From the NCBI RefSeq assembly GCF_900496995.4, contig NC_044005.1, positions 25,797,363 to 25,861,362 of the forward strand: a DNA stretch of 64,000 nucleotides, given 5' to 3'. A program made the translations under genes and the position numbers. Below the pieces are notes generated by a model, which saw nothing but the letters and a program-made list of their open reading frames with translations, did no database searches and had not been told where the DNA came from. The DNA comes from Aquila chrysaetos chrysaetos. Its lineage: Eukaryota > Chordata > Aves > Accipitriformes > Accipitridae. Shown piece by piece: positions 1 through 12,100 of this stretch; within the stretch, counting starts at the first letter, position 1; the number at the start of each line of letters is the position of its first letter.

Positions 1-572
1 AGAGCATTGCTACCTGTGTCTTTGTACTTGTGAAACACACAGTGATGTTGCCTGTTCTATGACTTCAGTGTATATGTGACCAGTGTAGCTGGGAGGTTGG
101 TGTCTGAAATTAATTTTGCAGGCTCTCCAAAGAGGGCTAGGTTCCTGTATGAGGAATCCTCTTGGAGAAGTGAATTGAGAACATAAACACAGCGAGGTTT
201 TAGGTAAGAGCTTTCCTGTCTTTCTTTTGCTTCAAGTCTATATCACTGGACCACTGTTGTGTGTATAAAAGCAGTGAGGTGTCTAAAAGGTAAGTCCAGG
301 GAGAGGAGACCAGGCTGGCAGGCAAGTAGATACTGTCCATCAGTATTCCCAAGAGAACTGGTTCTTGGCACGTCCTTTGTCATGATAAGGAAAGCTGGAC
401 TTTGTGGGTATGATTTGCAGAAAGGTCAGAGCAGATGCTATGGGTAATGCTATCATAGTTAGCCTTCCATATATCTGCATGCCTCTGCTGCATTCTGGTC
501 TTGTTGATCTTTTTCTGGACTACCTAGTGGCTTGACTGGCTCTGGCCTACTTGTCTCCTCTCTCCTGTTCAG

Positions 573-790
573 GACTTGCCCCTGTTGGTGATGTGGAAAG
601 GGGCTCCAAAAGCTACCTGCGGAACCGCTACGGAGAGATCATGCCGGTATATCGGAGGAACAGCCATCGTGAGGTGCAGGCAGGCAGCCACGAGTACCCA
701 GGCGAAGGCATCTACCTGCTGAAATTTGATAACTCGTACTCTCTCCTCCGCAATAAGACTCTGTTCTTTCATGTTTATTACACTAGCTGA
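573..790 (+). CDS. TMED8: TMED8, last coding exon (C-terminal part of GOLD domain)
   Basis: Partial gene: only the final coding exon is in the window. A pyrimidine tract and AG at 571-572 precede an open frame of 72 codons (entered in phase 1) that ends at TGA 788-790. The peptide contains [45 protein letters not shown] and ends FFHVYYTS, which I recognise as the conserved C-terminal beta strands of the GOLD domain of TMED8. GOLD domains mediate protein or cargo binding in secretory-pathway proteins; the exact role of TMED8 is poorly known. Bases 1-572 are the upstream intron, and the rest of the gene lies to the left. The next genes in human are GSTZ1 and POMT2, which also follow here, and this supports the call. 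Confidence 0.92.
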
Positions 791-3700
791 AGAAATGGGA
801 AGGGGCAGGGATGGCAGGCAGGCAATGGTGAGTGTAGCAGGCTGCCACCCAGCCCTGGTACTGCCTGATGGGCACTGCTGCGTGACAGAACCAAGGCACA
901 ATTCTGCCAGCTCCTCTTCAGACACTAACTGGTTTCTCCCCACACCCTTCTTCACCGCTGTCCCAGTGCAGAAAGGTAGTTCCACAGGCAGCTGCTATTT
1001 CTGTAAAACTTCAGGATGTCTGCTCTGTGCAGGCATCGGGCTGGGCCTTAACGTCACAGCTGGTAAATGCCCAGAGGCCAGGTTCAGATGGTCGTGGTTT
1101 CGATCTGTTGCGCTGGTACGAAATGAAGTGAAAATATTCTTGATCTGTTACTATTCTGTGAATAACTTTTCCGAGTCTCCTGCTGCATCTGCATCACTAG
1201 AGGGCAGCTCTCGGCTGCAGTGAGCCAAAAGCACAGCTGGCTTCTCACCTAGCCACTGATAATCTCATCACCTACGACCACTACATGTCACCAGCAGCCA
1301 ATGTTTCCTGCACTTGTGTGGGTGGGGGTGCAGCTGGCCAGCGGCAGCCCATGCTGCAGTGGCATGGCAGTCATGGCATGTGTTTGAACACAGGGTGGGG
1401 GGAGGGTGTGCACGAGAAGTGCATAAGAAGGTTTTCCTGCAGCTTAAGAATTGGATGTTATACCTGTTCATTGTAGGGATATGTAGATGATTAAAACTTC
1501 AGTGGCCACCAAAAGTTTTTTCTGTAATCCAGATGTGAAGCAGAAGAAATTACTTACTGCTGTGCTGAATAAATACAAAAAGGTTGGAGTACAACCAGTA
1601 AATATACAGGAAATGTTTCTTAGAAGCAGCATGTTGGTTCACTGGTATTGCTGCCAGCTAGATAATACCATATGTAGCAAGGAAAAGGCTCCCCAGAGAA
1701 GTGTAGCATGTCAGCTGCTATTGCTGTTGCAAAGGTATTGTTAGAAAAGAACATCTCTGCTCAGAAACTTGAAAGGTGTGGGATTTAACCAATCCTTTCT
1801 GTGAACCAGAATCAACAGGGCTGTTGCTAACCCTGACCACATGGTAAAGGATGAAGTTCCTTGGCATGTTTTGGTGGCTAGTGATGGCATTAGCAATCAC
1901 CTTCTGCTCAAGTACTGGCAGAGTTGAACAAGGATTAAGTTAATCCTTCAGAGATGAATTTTAAATCATGTTTATCTGTAACTGTTGTTTATTTTAATAC
2001 TTTTAACTTGAAATCATTCTCTTTTCTAAGAATACTGCTGTATTTACATTTTGATACCTCTTTGCAGAGACACAAAATGGCTGTTTGCATGGTGATTCTA
2101 GTAGAGTTCTGAGTTTTATTTTTAAATCCTCCAGGTAAAGCACCTCTACTTGGTCCGTTCCTTCTATTGAGAGGGGATGATGGACAAAATGATTTTGGGG
2201 TAGTTAAAGCCAAAGATTTCACTCTCATAGGAGGGCCGCATATTTCCTATTACAGCTATATTGTAATGCTGTGCAATTTGCTCCATATTCAAGCTCTCCT
2301 TTTAACTATCTCTGCTTATTCACTGCCCCAGAGCACATAGTAGGTCAAAAAGGTAAGAGAGCGAGCAGGCAGTCCACAGCAGAGCAGCCCAAGCTGGGAG
2401 CAGGAGGAGTGGAAATGCAAAGAACGCTGGTTGGAGCACAGTGGCTTTCTGGGTGAGCAGGCAGGCAGCAGAGTAGGTCAGGGTAAGGAGCAGAGTTGTT
2501 GCTGCTTTGGGCCCTGAGATGGGGAGAAAACAGCCACCATTCTCAAAAGAGAGAGAGAGAGCGTGCACCTGGGCAGCAGCGGAACTGTAACGCTGCCTTA
2601 TTCAAGCAGGGGCAACCACAGGACAACCTTGCAGGGAGACAGAACAGTAGGGGCTGGTATCTGTCAGAGTAAGATGCTCTTTCATTTAGCAGCTTGGAGA
2701 GAACTACTCCTTCCTTTAGCCTCTCTTGGAGGAGATGAAGGACCATCCTGTGGCCTTTGTACAGCACTTGAATCAGGCCTGAGCAACTTGGGTAAGGCGT
2801 GCTCCTTACTTTTTTCATCCTTTGTCTATCAAGTTCCTAGACACTAAACAGAAGAAGGTAGAAAAGACCCTTCAGTCTGACCACAATGTCAGCACTGCCC
2901 CACGCAATGACTGCCTTTGGTCCTTTGCTGTGGGATCCGGAGAACCCTGTGTGCACTTGCTGGTTAATGTATGATGCAGTCTGACACCCACTCCACTTCC
3001 TAATTAGGATTTATTTACGACGAAGGGAACTCTGACCTGTACATACATTAGATATTCCACAATTGTTGATCCTCAGTTGCACAGCTTATTGCAGGCTAGT
3101 AGGTTATCTCCACTAAAAAAACTGTTTCCCTTATAGTGTGGCCTCACTGCCTGTTGCTAACTCGCAGTTACTTCCCCATCCGACTGTTGCTTATATTAAG
3201 GTTTGAAATACATTTTGTCATGTTGTAAGAAGTTAATAAGGCCTACCTCACAACCAGTTTTGATCACTCACTGACACGTAAATAGTATGTGCCAGTTTTC
3301 AAGCCATTAGTTAGTGGTTTTAGTTAAGAGAAGTTGCACTGTAGATGGTAATCCTATTGCTCAGTTCTAGCTTTCTGAAGCGTTGACCAACCTTTAATAA
3401 GGCTCCGGTCACTTGTTTGGAACTGTGACCATGTCCTAGTCTCATTGACTTAAGCCCAACAGCAGCATTGAATATGGTATGTCACCCCAATCAGCATGGT
3501 GCCTGATCTGCAAATGCAGTGTGCTCATAGATAGGCCTGCTGCAGTGGAACTGAAAGTGTTTGCTGTGTGTTATTTCACTGCTTCCCAGAAGTATCTGGT
3601 ATCTCTTAGGAACACAAGATAGTTTTAGGCACAGAATATTTCATCTGCAGGAAACAGGAGCTTCCCAGTTGGACAGGATAATTCCTCTTTTTGTTTATTT

Positions 3701-6690
3701 TTTTTAATTTCCACATTACATGAGTATGTTGTTTCTCAGGTATTCAGATAGCATTCATTATCCAAGTGACAACTTCTCTTTGGAAGCATATATATTCTTT
3801 ATTCTTTTTCTGATAAATCCAATAGTTTGGCTGTGTGGCTAGTTATTAACAGCAGCCATTCCCATTCAAAATCGAACCCATAGTTGGTTCAAAGAATTAA
3901 TCTTATTTCTCATGCATCTTTTTTTTCAGTTTCGTGTATCCACTGGATTTGTATCCAATCCTGCTGTCCGGCTGAGGCAGTGATGGAAACCCTTATTTTA
4001 ATTGGAGACCTTTGGAACTAGACCTTGGGTCTAAAAGAAAAATGAATTAAAAAGGCAGTTGCACTTCAGAGAGGGAAATTAATCCTTGAGAAAGGAAAAT
4101 TCCTTTGTTTTTGTGGAAGGAAGACCTCAGATAAGTTCTTAAAATGTGTTTCTTCTCCCTGTAAATTGTGTCTAGAAATTCAAAAAGCTAAATCAAGGGA
4201 GAAGCTTCTTTTGCATTTTGGGTTTGCTTTTGCGAAGGCACAAAATTGTTTTCTGTTTTGTCCTGAATATAATTTAGATTTAGAAATAAGATTTACATGT
4301 TCAGCCAGAGATATGACAGTCCTGTAGTGCAGGACTTGTATAAAAATTAGCTTGTATAAAATTGTTTATAAAAATGGTAACAATCTGTTGAGCATTTTTA
4401 ATGTCAAAGAAGGTCATAAGCACTCCGTTGTTTTCTCTTTTTTTCCCCTTTAGGTGTAATGTAGCAGCAGGAGATTAAAATGTATGTGTTTTACTGAGGA
4501 CAGAGTTAAAATTGCTTAAATCAGGGACCACTTGTACTGATTTAAATTTACTTACAAACTCTGTGGAGGCCTGTAATGTGGTTTCTTGTGAAAGGTTATT
4601 GGTGTCAGACATAGGTGAGTTGCAAATTAATGCTTGGGACCCATTTAACAGTTACGTAGATTATTGGTAATGAGCTGTTTACATGAACAGGTAAGATGAA
4701 AATGCGTAAGAGCTTAGTTGTCTGACTTCAGGTGCTAAGAAGAAAGTTAGGTTACTATGCAACTGAGTCTAAATGACAGCCACACACCTTTCTTTTTGGC
4801 TCTACCTTGTGTGCTTGTCTCCTTGTAACTGTGTGTGCATGTAACCTTCATCTATGGCCTGCAGTGGGCCAGTTATCGTGGTGCTGGACCTGGGGAGGTG
4901 GGTTAGAAGTGAACCTCGTCACATGTGTAGTTGCTGAAAGACTTATTCTTGTGGGGAATTAGGGTAGAGAATGAATCTTTAAATGAGTTTACTTTTATCC
5001 CCACTACTTATATCCTTCCTTCTTCTCTCACTACCCCTACTAAAGCCACTCTACAGCGGATTTATCACAAGGTGCCTTAGGAACAAGGAGCATGTCTGGA
5101 ATAAGAGCCATAGATGTCATTAATCCAAGGGATTTCTTCTCCTTGTTTCTCTGCCTGTTTGGGTAGAGGGGAGGCACTTCCTGAGGTCAGGCAAGGAGAC
5201 CCCCTACAGGGTGTTCCTGGAAATTTAAGCTGTTCACTAGACCGCCCTGTTGCTGTAAGATGAGTAGAACGGTGTTTGAGTTTCCTGGTGCCATAAGATC
5301 TTTGCCTTTTAAAATCATATGCTGCTGTCAGATACCAAGGAAGAGCAGAGGACTACTTCTTTTGATATGCTGATGCTAAACCTGAGGACCAGAGGAATGC
5401 TAGATAGAAGAGCATTCCTTGTGGCCATTCATCATTTTCTCTAAAAAGAGTGTCTGAATCCAGCATTGTGAGTGGTGTGTGCTTATGTGTATTGAGGCTG
5501 GATAAGAGACCAAAGCAACAACATTTTTTTTCATGTACAAGTGTGAAAGAAAAGACTTTCTCTTTTTCTCATATCTGGGAAAATATTGGATGTGACAATG
5601 TCATGTAGATGTAGCAGAACATCTCAATTGGTACAATTGGTAGAATGAAAAACTGGGAACTGATAGTGTTAAATACTTTGGCTAATTAGACCGTTAAAGA
5701 AGCTAGGAGTTTAGCAGGAGTCAAAGTGCCAAGTCATTTATCTAAATAAGTTGATTTGCAGTAAATACCAACTAAATAAAGTTTTAGAAGGTACATAAAA
5801 CTGCAGAGTTCAAATACATCTTGCTAGAAGGAGAATTTTCTGTGGGGTTATTCCATGTTTGCTTCCAAAGAGTCTCTGGCAACTTATTCTGAAACACTGG
5901 TGCTGTTGCAGCTGAGGACACAACATCAGGCTGGGTGGATGGTGGCTCTGACTCCCCTTGGCTGTTCTGCATTCCGTTCTGGTTTTACATGTTACTTTCT
6001 CAGAAGCTCCATCACAAGAAATTTACCCTTTATCAGGCAGGGAGAGAGGAGGAATTTTGTGATCCATCAGTGAGGGTTATCTGGTTTATGCCCATCTGGA
6101 CTGGTGAGTCAAGTCCCTTGGGCAAGAAGGTGGATGCCAACCATTGAGCTCAGAGCTAAGGCGGCTTTGCCAAGTAATGACCTTGAAGTTTAGGAGCTGC
6201 ATTTGGAAATGATAAATAGCAGGAGGTGGTCTCCCTGCAAGCTCCAGGATGCCCTTGTGACTATCTGCTTTCCTCAGAGGGAGGCATCTGCTCTCAACTC
6301 ACTGCTCCAAGCTGCTAGCATAGTCTTTCAATGGGGAGCATCTTGTAGCTGGTCGTACCTTTTCCAGACCTATATTCTTGTGAACTGTGATGGTCGTCTG
6401 TCAGTCCTTATGTATGTGATGTGAATATTTTTGATGTCCTGTGATTTCAAAATTGAGTTCTCAGTGCCAACTGTTTGATTTTCATGTCCTCCCAAGATAT
6501 GAGTTTTAAATGGAGGAGAGGATATTTTAACAAAATGTGGCACTGAACCTCTTGCTGAAGGGCACATATGAAGATTGTATTTATAGCCTTCTTGCATTCC
6601 TTCTACGCTTGGTTTGTACTGTTTATATTTGATGTGTTGTGGCTGATTTGTAATAGTATATTGGAACTTAGTCTCCTTAAATAAACTTTT
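791..6690 (+). other. TMED8 3' UTR and/or intergenic DNA
   Basis: No exon with family similarity was found on either strand. The stretch is AT-rich with short open frames only. Candidate poly(A) signals (AATAAA) on the + strand lie at 1568-1573, 5775-5780 and 6680-6685. The last sits in typical 3'-UTR-like sequence and is followed by a T/GT-rich stretch (6707-6722), so a long TMED8 3' UTR reaching about 6.7 kb is possible. Which signal is used cannot be decided from sequence alone. Confidence 0.4.
6680..6685 (+). terminator. candidate distal TMED8 poly(A) signal
   Basis: AATAAA on the + strand with a T/GT-rich downstream element about 25-40 bases later. It would give TMED8 a 3' UTR of about 5.9 kb. 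Earlier AATAAA copies at 1568 and 5775 are alternatives. Confidence 0.35.
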
Positions 6691-7533
6691 CACTATGCAA
6701 CCAAGAACTTTGTCTTCTGTTTAGAGCAAGTGAGTGTCTTGATATGAAAAACTGAACTTTAGACTTTCCAACAAAACAAGAATACAATTAAACTTAGTTT
6801 TATGAGCAAAGAAGAGGCAAATACTCAATGTACTTTGCACTGTACTGGGCATTCTGGTTGCAAATGGATAGGAAAATGCTCTGTTGTCAGCTGGTGATGA
6901 TGCTTCCAGCCAGGAAATTTTCTGTCTGTTAAAATGACTTCCTGGGATTTGCTGCAGTGCTTGAGATTACACTGAATGCCTGAAGAATTGGAGAGGAACA
7001 AGCAAGTAGCCAAGCTCATATTGTGGACATGGGTAGAGTTTGAATGCTTTACCTTCCACTGCTTCATACTGGTACTTTTCACCTCCATTTGCAGAGATTC
7101 CCCATAGCTAGTTATTCTGTACTTCAGCTTTCAGTCTGAAGGATTAAAAACATCTCTTCAGTTACCAGGTACTGATTAAGTTATCTAGAGAAAAGTGTTT
7201 GCCCTTTGTATCTCCTCGTAGCTGCTTGCCTATCAACTTTAACCATGAAAACTATATTTACATGGCCTGAAGAAAGCACCTGCTGGTCAAAATGGGAATG
7301 ATAGCTGCAGCCTGCGCCATACTTCCTCACTTGTCTTGTTATGAAGCTCAGTAGGACAAGTGCTGCAGAAGTTCAGTTGTCTCTGTTCTAGTCCTGTGTT
7401 TCCTTGCAGCACTTCTATAAAATCATTCATCGGCAGGAGCAATCATAAAGCAAGTTGATCAAAGGGATAGATGACTGCCAAGTTAAAGATGTTTCATCTT
7501 GGTTTAGGACCACCAAAGAGAAACGGTGCTACA

Positions 7534-8044
7534 TGTGATAAATTCATCTTATGTATTAATTCATCTTATGTATTTGTTAATCAAACCAGTTTTGTAAGCC
7601 TTACACAGTATGTTCGCTTTTGCAAGGCAGTGTTAGCTCTTGCAAACAGGTGCAGTTGGAAACTTTGTAACTGTAAGGTCCTGCTAAGTGAACGGGATAG
7701 ATCGGCTTTCAATGCCTAATAAGGAAATATTTTAAGGTACGCATGCTCTAAACGACAAGAAACACAGAAGAAGACTACAACCTTCATCCCACGACCCCCT
7801 TAGCAACCAGGCGCGCAATCGCAGAAGACACTAAACAAGGCCACGTGGGCTGGGACTCTGGGCTTCAGCCCCGCAACCAAGGACTGTAAAAAGGGGACTC
7901 TAAAGGGGTTGGGTGTGTGCCTGTTGGTAGAGCAGAGACGCCCCGGCTGTCCAGCGCTGTTTTGCCCGTTTGCTGCTTGCTTCAATAAATTTTGATTGGA
8001 CTGTCCACAGGCTGGCGTGTAATTTGTCGTTGCCACCCATAACA
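7534..8044 (+). mobile_element. solo LTR of an endogenous retrovirus
   Basis: A 511-bp element begins TGTGATAAAT and ends CCCATAACA, so it has TG...CA termini. It is flanked by an exact 5-bp direct repeat, ctaca, at 7529-7533 and 8045-8049, which is a target-site duplication. An AATAAA at 7984-7989 lies about 55 bases before the 3' end, as expected for the R region of a + strand LTR. No retroviral coding sequence lies beside it, so it is a solo LTR left by recombination. Its sequence differs from the two ERVL-like LTRs at 15116 and 43045. It lies about 0.9 kb upstream of the kelch gene start and in the same orientation. The family is not identified. Confidence 0.75.
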
Positions 8045-8560
8045 CTACAGCTATTTGATTACCATGCACTCACTGTGAATCCCTGTCCTTGTGCTTGGCT
8101 CAGGCATATGGCCAAGAGGAAAACTAAGCAACTTGGTGGGGATGCAGGGAAGTGATGTGAAATTTCACAATGTTAGTTCTTTCCTGCCCTTTCTGTAATT
8201 TTTTGTGGTTGGGTTGCAGCAGAAATGCTCTGATTGTGAGCTGCTTGGTGAAGGTCTTGCAGCAGGCTTTGTTGGCCCTGCCTGGGAAGTGACTCTTCCC
8301 CGTTTCAGCTGCACGTGGAAAAGATAGTTCTTTGGCCGTGGAAGCCCTGTCATCGCTTTTAGTGGTGCTTGATTATGAGCAGCAGTTTTGGACTTAGCAG
8401 AGCTATTTGTTGGTACAGAGGTGGTACTGGATACACAGTGGAGTCTCTGTAGTAACAGATTTAATTACTGTTTAAGGAGGATCTGCCACCATCCTGCCTT
8501 CTCTTGGTGGCAGCCCTGACTGCCGAATAAGAGAAGCAAGTTTCACACCTGCTCCTTTTC
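8045..8560. other. intergenic sequence upstream of kelch gene
   Basis: Unique-looking sequence between the solo LTR and the CpG island. No gene, RNA or repeat recognised. Confidence 0.5.
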
Positions 8561-9180
8561 AGGAGAGCTGCGTGAAATGCGTACAGCCGCCACGATTTAG
8601 GAATCGGCACGCAGCCACCTCTCCCCGGAAAGGGATGTGCGGCTCGGGCTCTCGCCATGACTGTCATTTACGACGGAGGCGCGGGGGACCCTGGCTTAGG
8701 ACCGGCAGAGCTGCTGGCCTTGCTCTCCCCACCTCCTCCCTGCTGCCGGCGCTGCTCCCCCGCCGCTGCCGTGCGCGGGGGCACGGCGCTCTCGGGCGCT
8801 CCTGACGCCGACCGAGGCGGTGCGGCCGCGGCGGGCCGCACCGGCTGCCTCGGCGGGGAGGCCGGGGGCGGTGGATGGGCGGCGGCCGCCCGCCGCGGCC
8901 CATGCGGCCGCCCGCCGCCATGCTGCCCGCCCACCGCCGGGCCCGGCCGAGGGGCGACGCCCAGGAGAGCGGCCTCGCCTTCTTCGTGCTGTGGGCGCTG
9001 CGGGAGCCGCCGCGGCGGCTCGGCAGGTGCGGACCGGCCCCGCCAGGGGCGGCCGCGGCTGCCTCGGGGGCTGCGAGGCCGCCCCGGCCCCGGCCCTGGC
9101 CCTGTCCGGGGGTGGGCTCCCCCGCGGGCGGGGGGCGACCTGCACGCCTCGCCTCCCCTCTCCCCTCTGGAGGTGCCCCT
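8560..9180 (+). promoter_or_regulatory. CpG-island promoter of the kelch gene
   Basis: An abrupt, very GC- and CpG-rich block stands in AT-rich surroundings and contains the first coding exon of the kelch gene. The island character suggests a broadly expressed, TATA-less promoter. The transcription start is not determined. Confidence 0.7.
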
Positions 9181-12100
9181 GTCCGCATGGCTGTGCTGCC
9201 CCAGCTCATGGCCGCGCTCCCTTCCCAGGCTGCCACTTGCTTTCTTCATCGCATCCCTGCGCAGTCTCCTCTTGAAATGACACAAACCCTCTCCTTTCGC
9301 CCTCCCCGGCATAAACGTGTTTTCAAGTCTTTTCGTGTATTTTTTTGACCTTTCATTTTATTCCTTGATGATTATCTCTTGTCTTCTGTTGTTTTTCTTC
9401 CCCCCCCTCGCAGCAAGTCCAGCAAGATGGGTTTCCAGGCTTGGCTGCCCCTGCCATTGCCAAAGCAGCTGGTGGTGTTCGGGCTGGGAGACTGGAGCTG
9501 TTACTCACCAAACACAAGCATCGTGGCGGACGTGCTGGTGTCCCCGGGCATCGCGCCGCAGCGGGTCGGCACGCTGGAGCCCACCCGCAGGTCACGGCGG
9601 GAGTTGGTGCCACCGGGGTGTCAGCAGGGGTGTCCTGGAAAAGCCGCCTGCTCTGTGGTGCTGCCCAGTTCTGCTGGTGTCATCCCAAAGCTGATCAGGC
9701 CTGCTGGTCCTCCACCATGGTGTTTCTCTCTAGTGATGCTTTCAGCTTCCTTTTGGCTGCTTTCAGGGCTGGATCTTTTTTTGGCTTTGGGGTGTTACCA
9801 GCTAGCGTGGGAGCAGGAGTTTTTCCCAGGTCAGTGTCACTTGTGGGCTGAAAACCCATGGTCCCTTGTGCAGGTCTCTGGTGTGGGAAGGTGACTGGAG
9901 GACAGATATTTTCATGGCCTCATTGAAAGAGATGGATAAAAGCAACTCTGTGAAGCTTGTACTGACTGTCAATGGACAGGTAAAAAAACTGACATCCTAC
10001 TCTCTTCCTGCCCAGGGTCCCAAATGTTGTTACTTCTGAGCTACAGAGCTTCCTCTCCCACTGTCTCGTTTTCCTTCTCTTTGCTACTCCAAGGCACAGC
10101 TGCCTCACGTGGATCTGTTAACGTTTATTTGTGCTGAGCCTAAACCTCCTGTGATGCTCCAAGTTATTCCCTAAACAGCTTTGCCAGAACACCTCATGTG
10201 TTGCAGGAGATGGGTAACAGAGAGCGGTTCACTTGCAGTTCTGCTTTCTCCTGGGTCTGTGGTACTTACAAAGTTGTTTTACCTTCTGCTGAAGCCCTTG
10301 GATTTAGCACCTCCCAGTGCCTGGCTTTGCTTTTCTTTGTTTATTTTCTTGGTGCTGGAGATGAAAGCTGGGCTATTGCCTTGCAGGGAATCTGACCTTT
10401 GCAAGACATCTTTTTGCTCACCCTTTGTGGATGGAGGCCAGCACACTTGGTGTGTCCTTTTATTCTCACTGTCACTGTTTCTGCCACAGCTGCTCCGAGG
10501 TGTCTCCAGCAGTACACCCACCCATCCCTTCCTCATCCCGGAGACCACACAGTCACCAGTGCTCCCAGCAGATGATATGCCCCTTGGTCGGGACCTGGAG
10601 GATCCTACTGTGGTATGTGTCTCTTGGAGCCTTCCTCTCATTATTTCATCCTCTGCTTAGTACCTTGTCCCTCACTTGTAGCTGCTTAGTTGATGTCTAG
10701 CAGAAACATTTGGTGCTGCTCTCTTAGTGGAGACCTGGCTAAGCAAGTTTTGGAGCTGAAGATTCACTTGTGCTAAAGAAAGTGGTACTCCATTGAAATG
10801 CCTTTGGAAGGGTTGAATTTAACAGCCCTTGGTGGGTTGATCGATCGGTCTGGTTACTCCTAGCACAGATGGCCTTTCTAGTTGCCTTGTGTTAGCTGTG
10901 CCTGTCGCAGCCAGCAGTCTGAAAGCAGACCACTGGGCATATAGCAGCAGGTAGCTGCACTGCCTAGCATATATTTGGTGGCTGATGCTGTTGGCATGCT
11001 GGCCCTTAAGCCTCAACGGGAAGACAAGCCTGAAAAGTCACCACGTGAAACTAATCTCTGGCCCAGTAACAGAGGTCTCAGGTCTTTTTCTTCAGGGCTG
11101 ATTTGACTGGGACTCTTGTCACAGGTTAAGAGTCAGAGCTCAGAGGTGACTGCTAGAGCATCCAGGCGTGGGAGGAAGGACGTCTGCCCAGCACTGAGGA
11201 CCCTGGCGGTACCCTGTGCCCTGAAACCACCATCTGGCAAGGTGGAACCCAGCCAGGCCTGGAGGAAGAGTCCTGTCCACCCCAAGAAGCCCAGGAAAGT
11301 TTTATTTGAACCCACAGCATCTGAGAGAGATCTCGATGAAGAAGGTAACTCTGGCAACTTCCAGGTTTATTTTATAGGTCTTGTCTGAACGATCTGCTGG
11401 GCAACAACTTCCCAGTCCATTTCTCTGTATACCTCCAAGGCAAGATGGGCTTGTCTGTCTCGGCTTGTGAAATACCGAGAACTGCTCCTTAGTGCTGGAT
11501 AAACTGCTTGATGATTTTCTGCCTTTGGGAAAAGGCCAGAAATAGAACATGGGACACTCTTAGTGCCAACACTCTGTACCATAACGTAATATGCATATTT
11601 CTTCATATGAGTAAAAGTGCTTTATAAGTGAAGGCAAGTATCATTAGCCTTGTTTTACAAAAGAGTAAATTGAGGCACAAGAAAGTTACCTACTGTGACA
11701 TTCTGTAACTTCTCCATTAGTCTGTTTGTTCTCCTGCTAACAGCATACCACTTGGTCCATAGAAGACATTGGTTATTATTAAGGTATAGAGAATATGAAA
11801 AGGAATATATGTATAATTAGTGTAATTGTACTGACTTTTCAGTAATGAGAAGGTAGCTGCCAAGGGGTTTGGAAACAAAACCTTTAGCTTCTGGAGTGTG
11901 AATTCCAAGTCAGCTCCAGGGTGTGACCAAGTTTGTGTGTAAATGTTTGACAATAGCTCAGTAGTCCCCATGTGAAGTGAATTCTTGGGACCTGGCTTGC
12001 TTCTCACAAAGGCAAATATAGCTCCATCATAAAGTTGCTTCTGCTGTATGAGAAGTGGGGAAATAAGCTTCCATCAGAGGGGTAAAATGCAATGGTAACA

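Noticed and set aside
8664-9312. Long open frames on both strands in the CpG island at 8.7-9.3 kb
   Set aside because: GC-rich DNA has few stops. These frames are Ala/Pro/Arg/Gly repeats without family similarity and overlap the real exon 1 in other frames.
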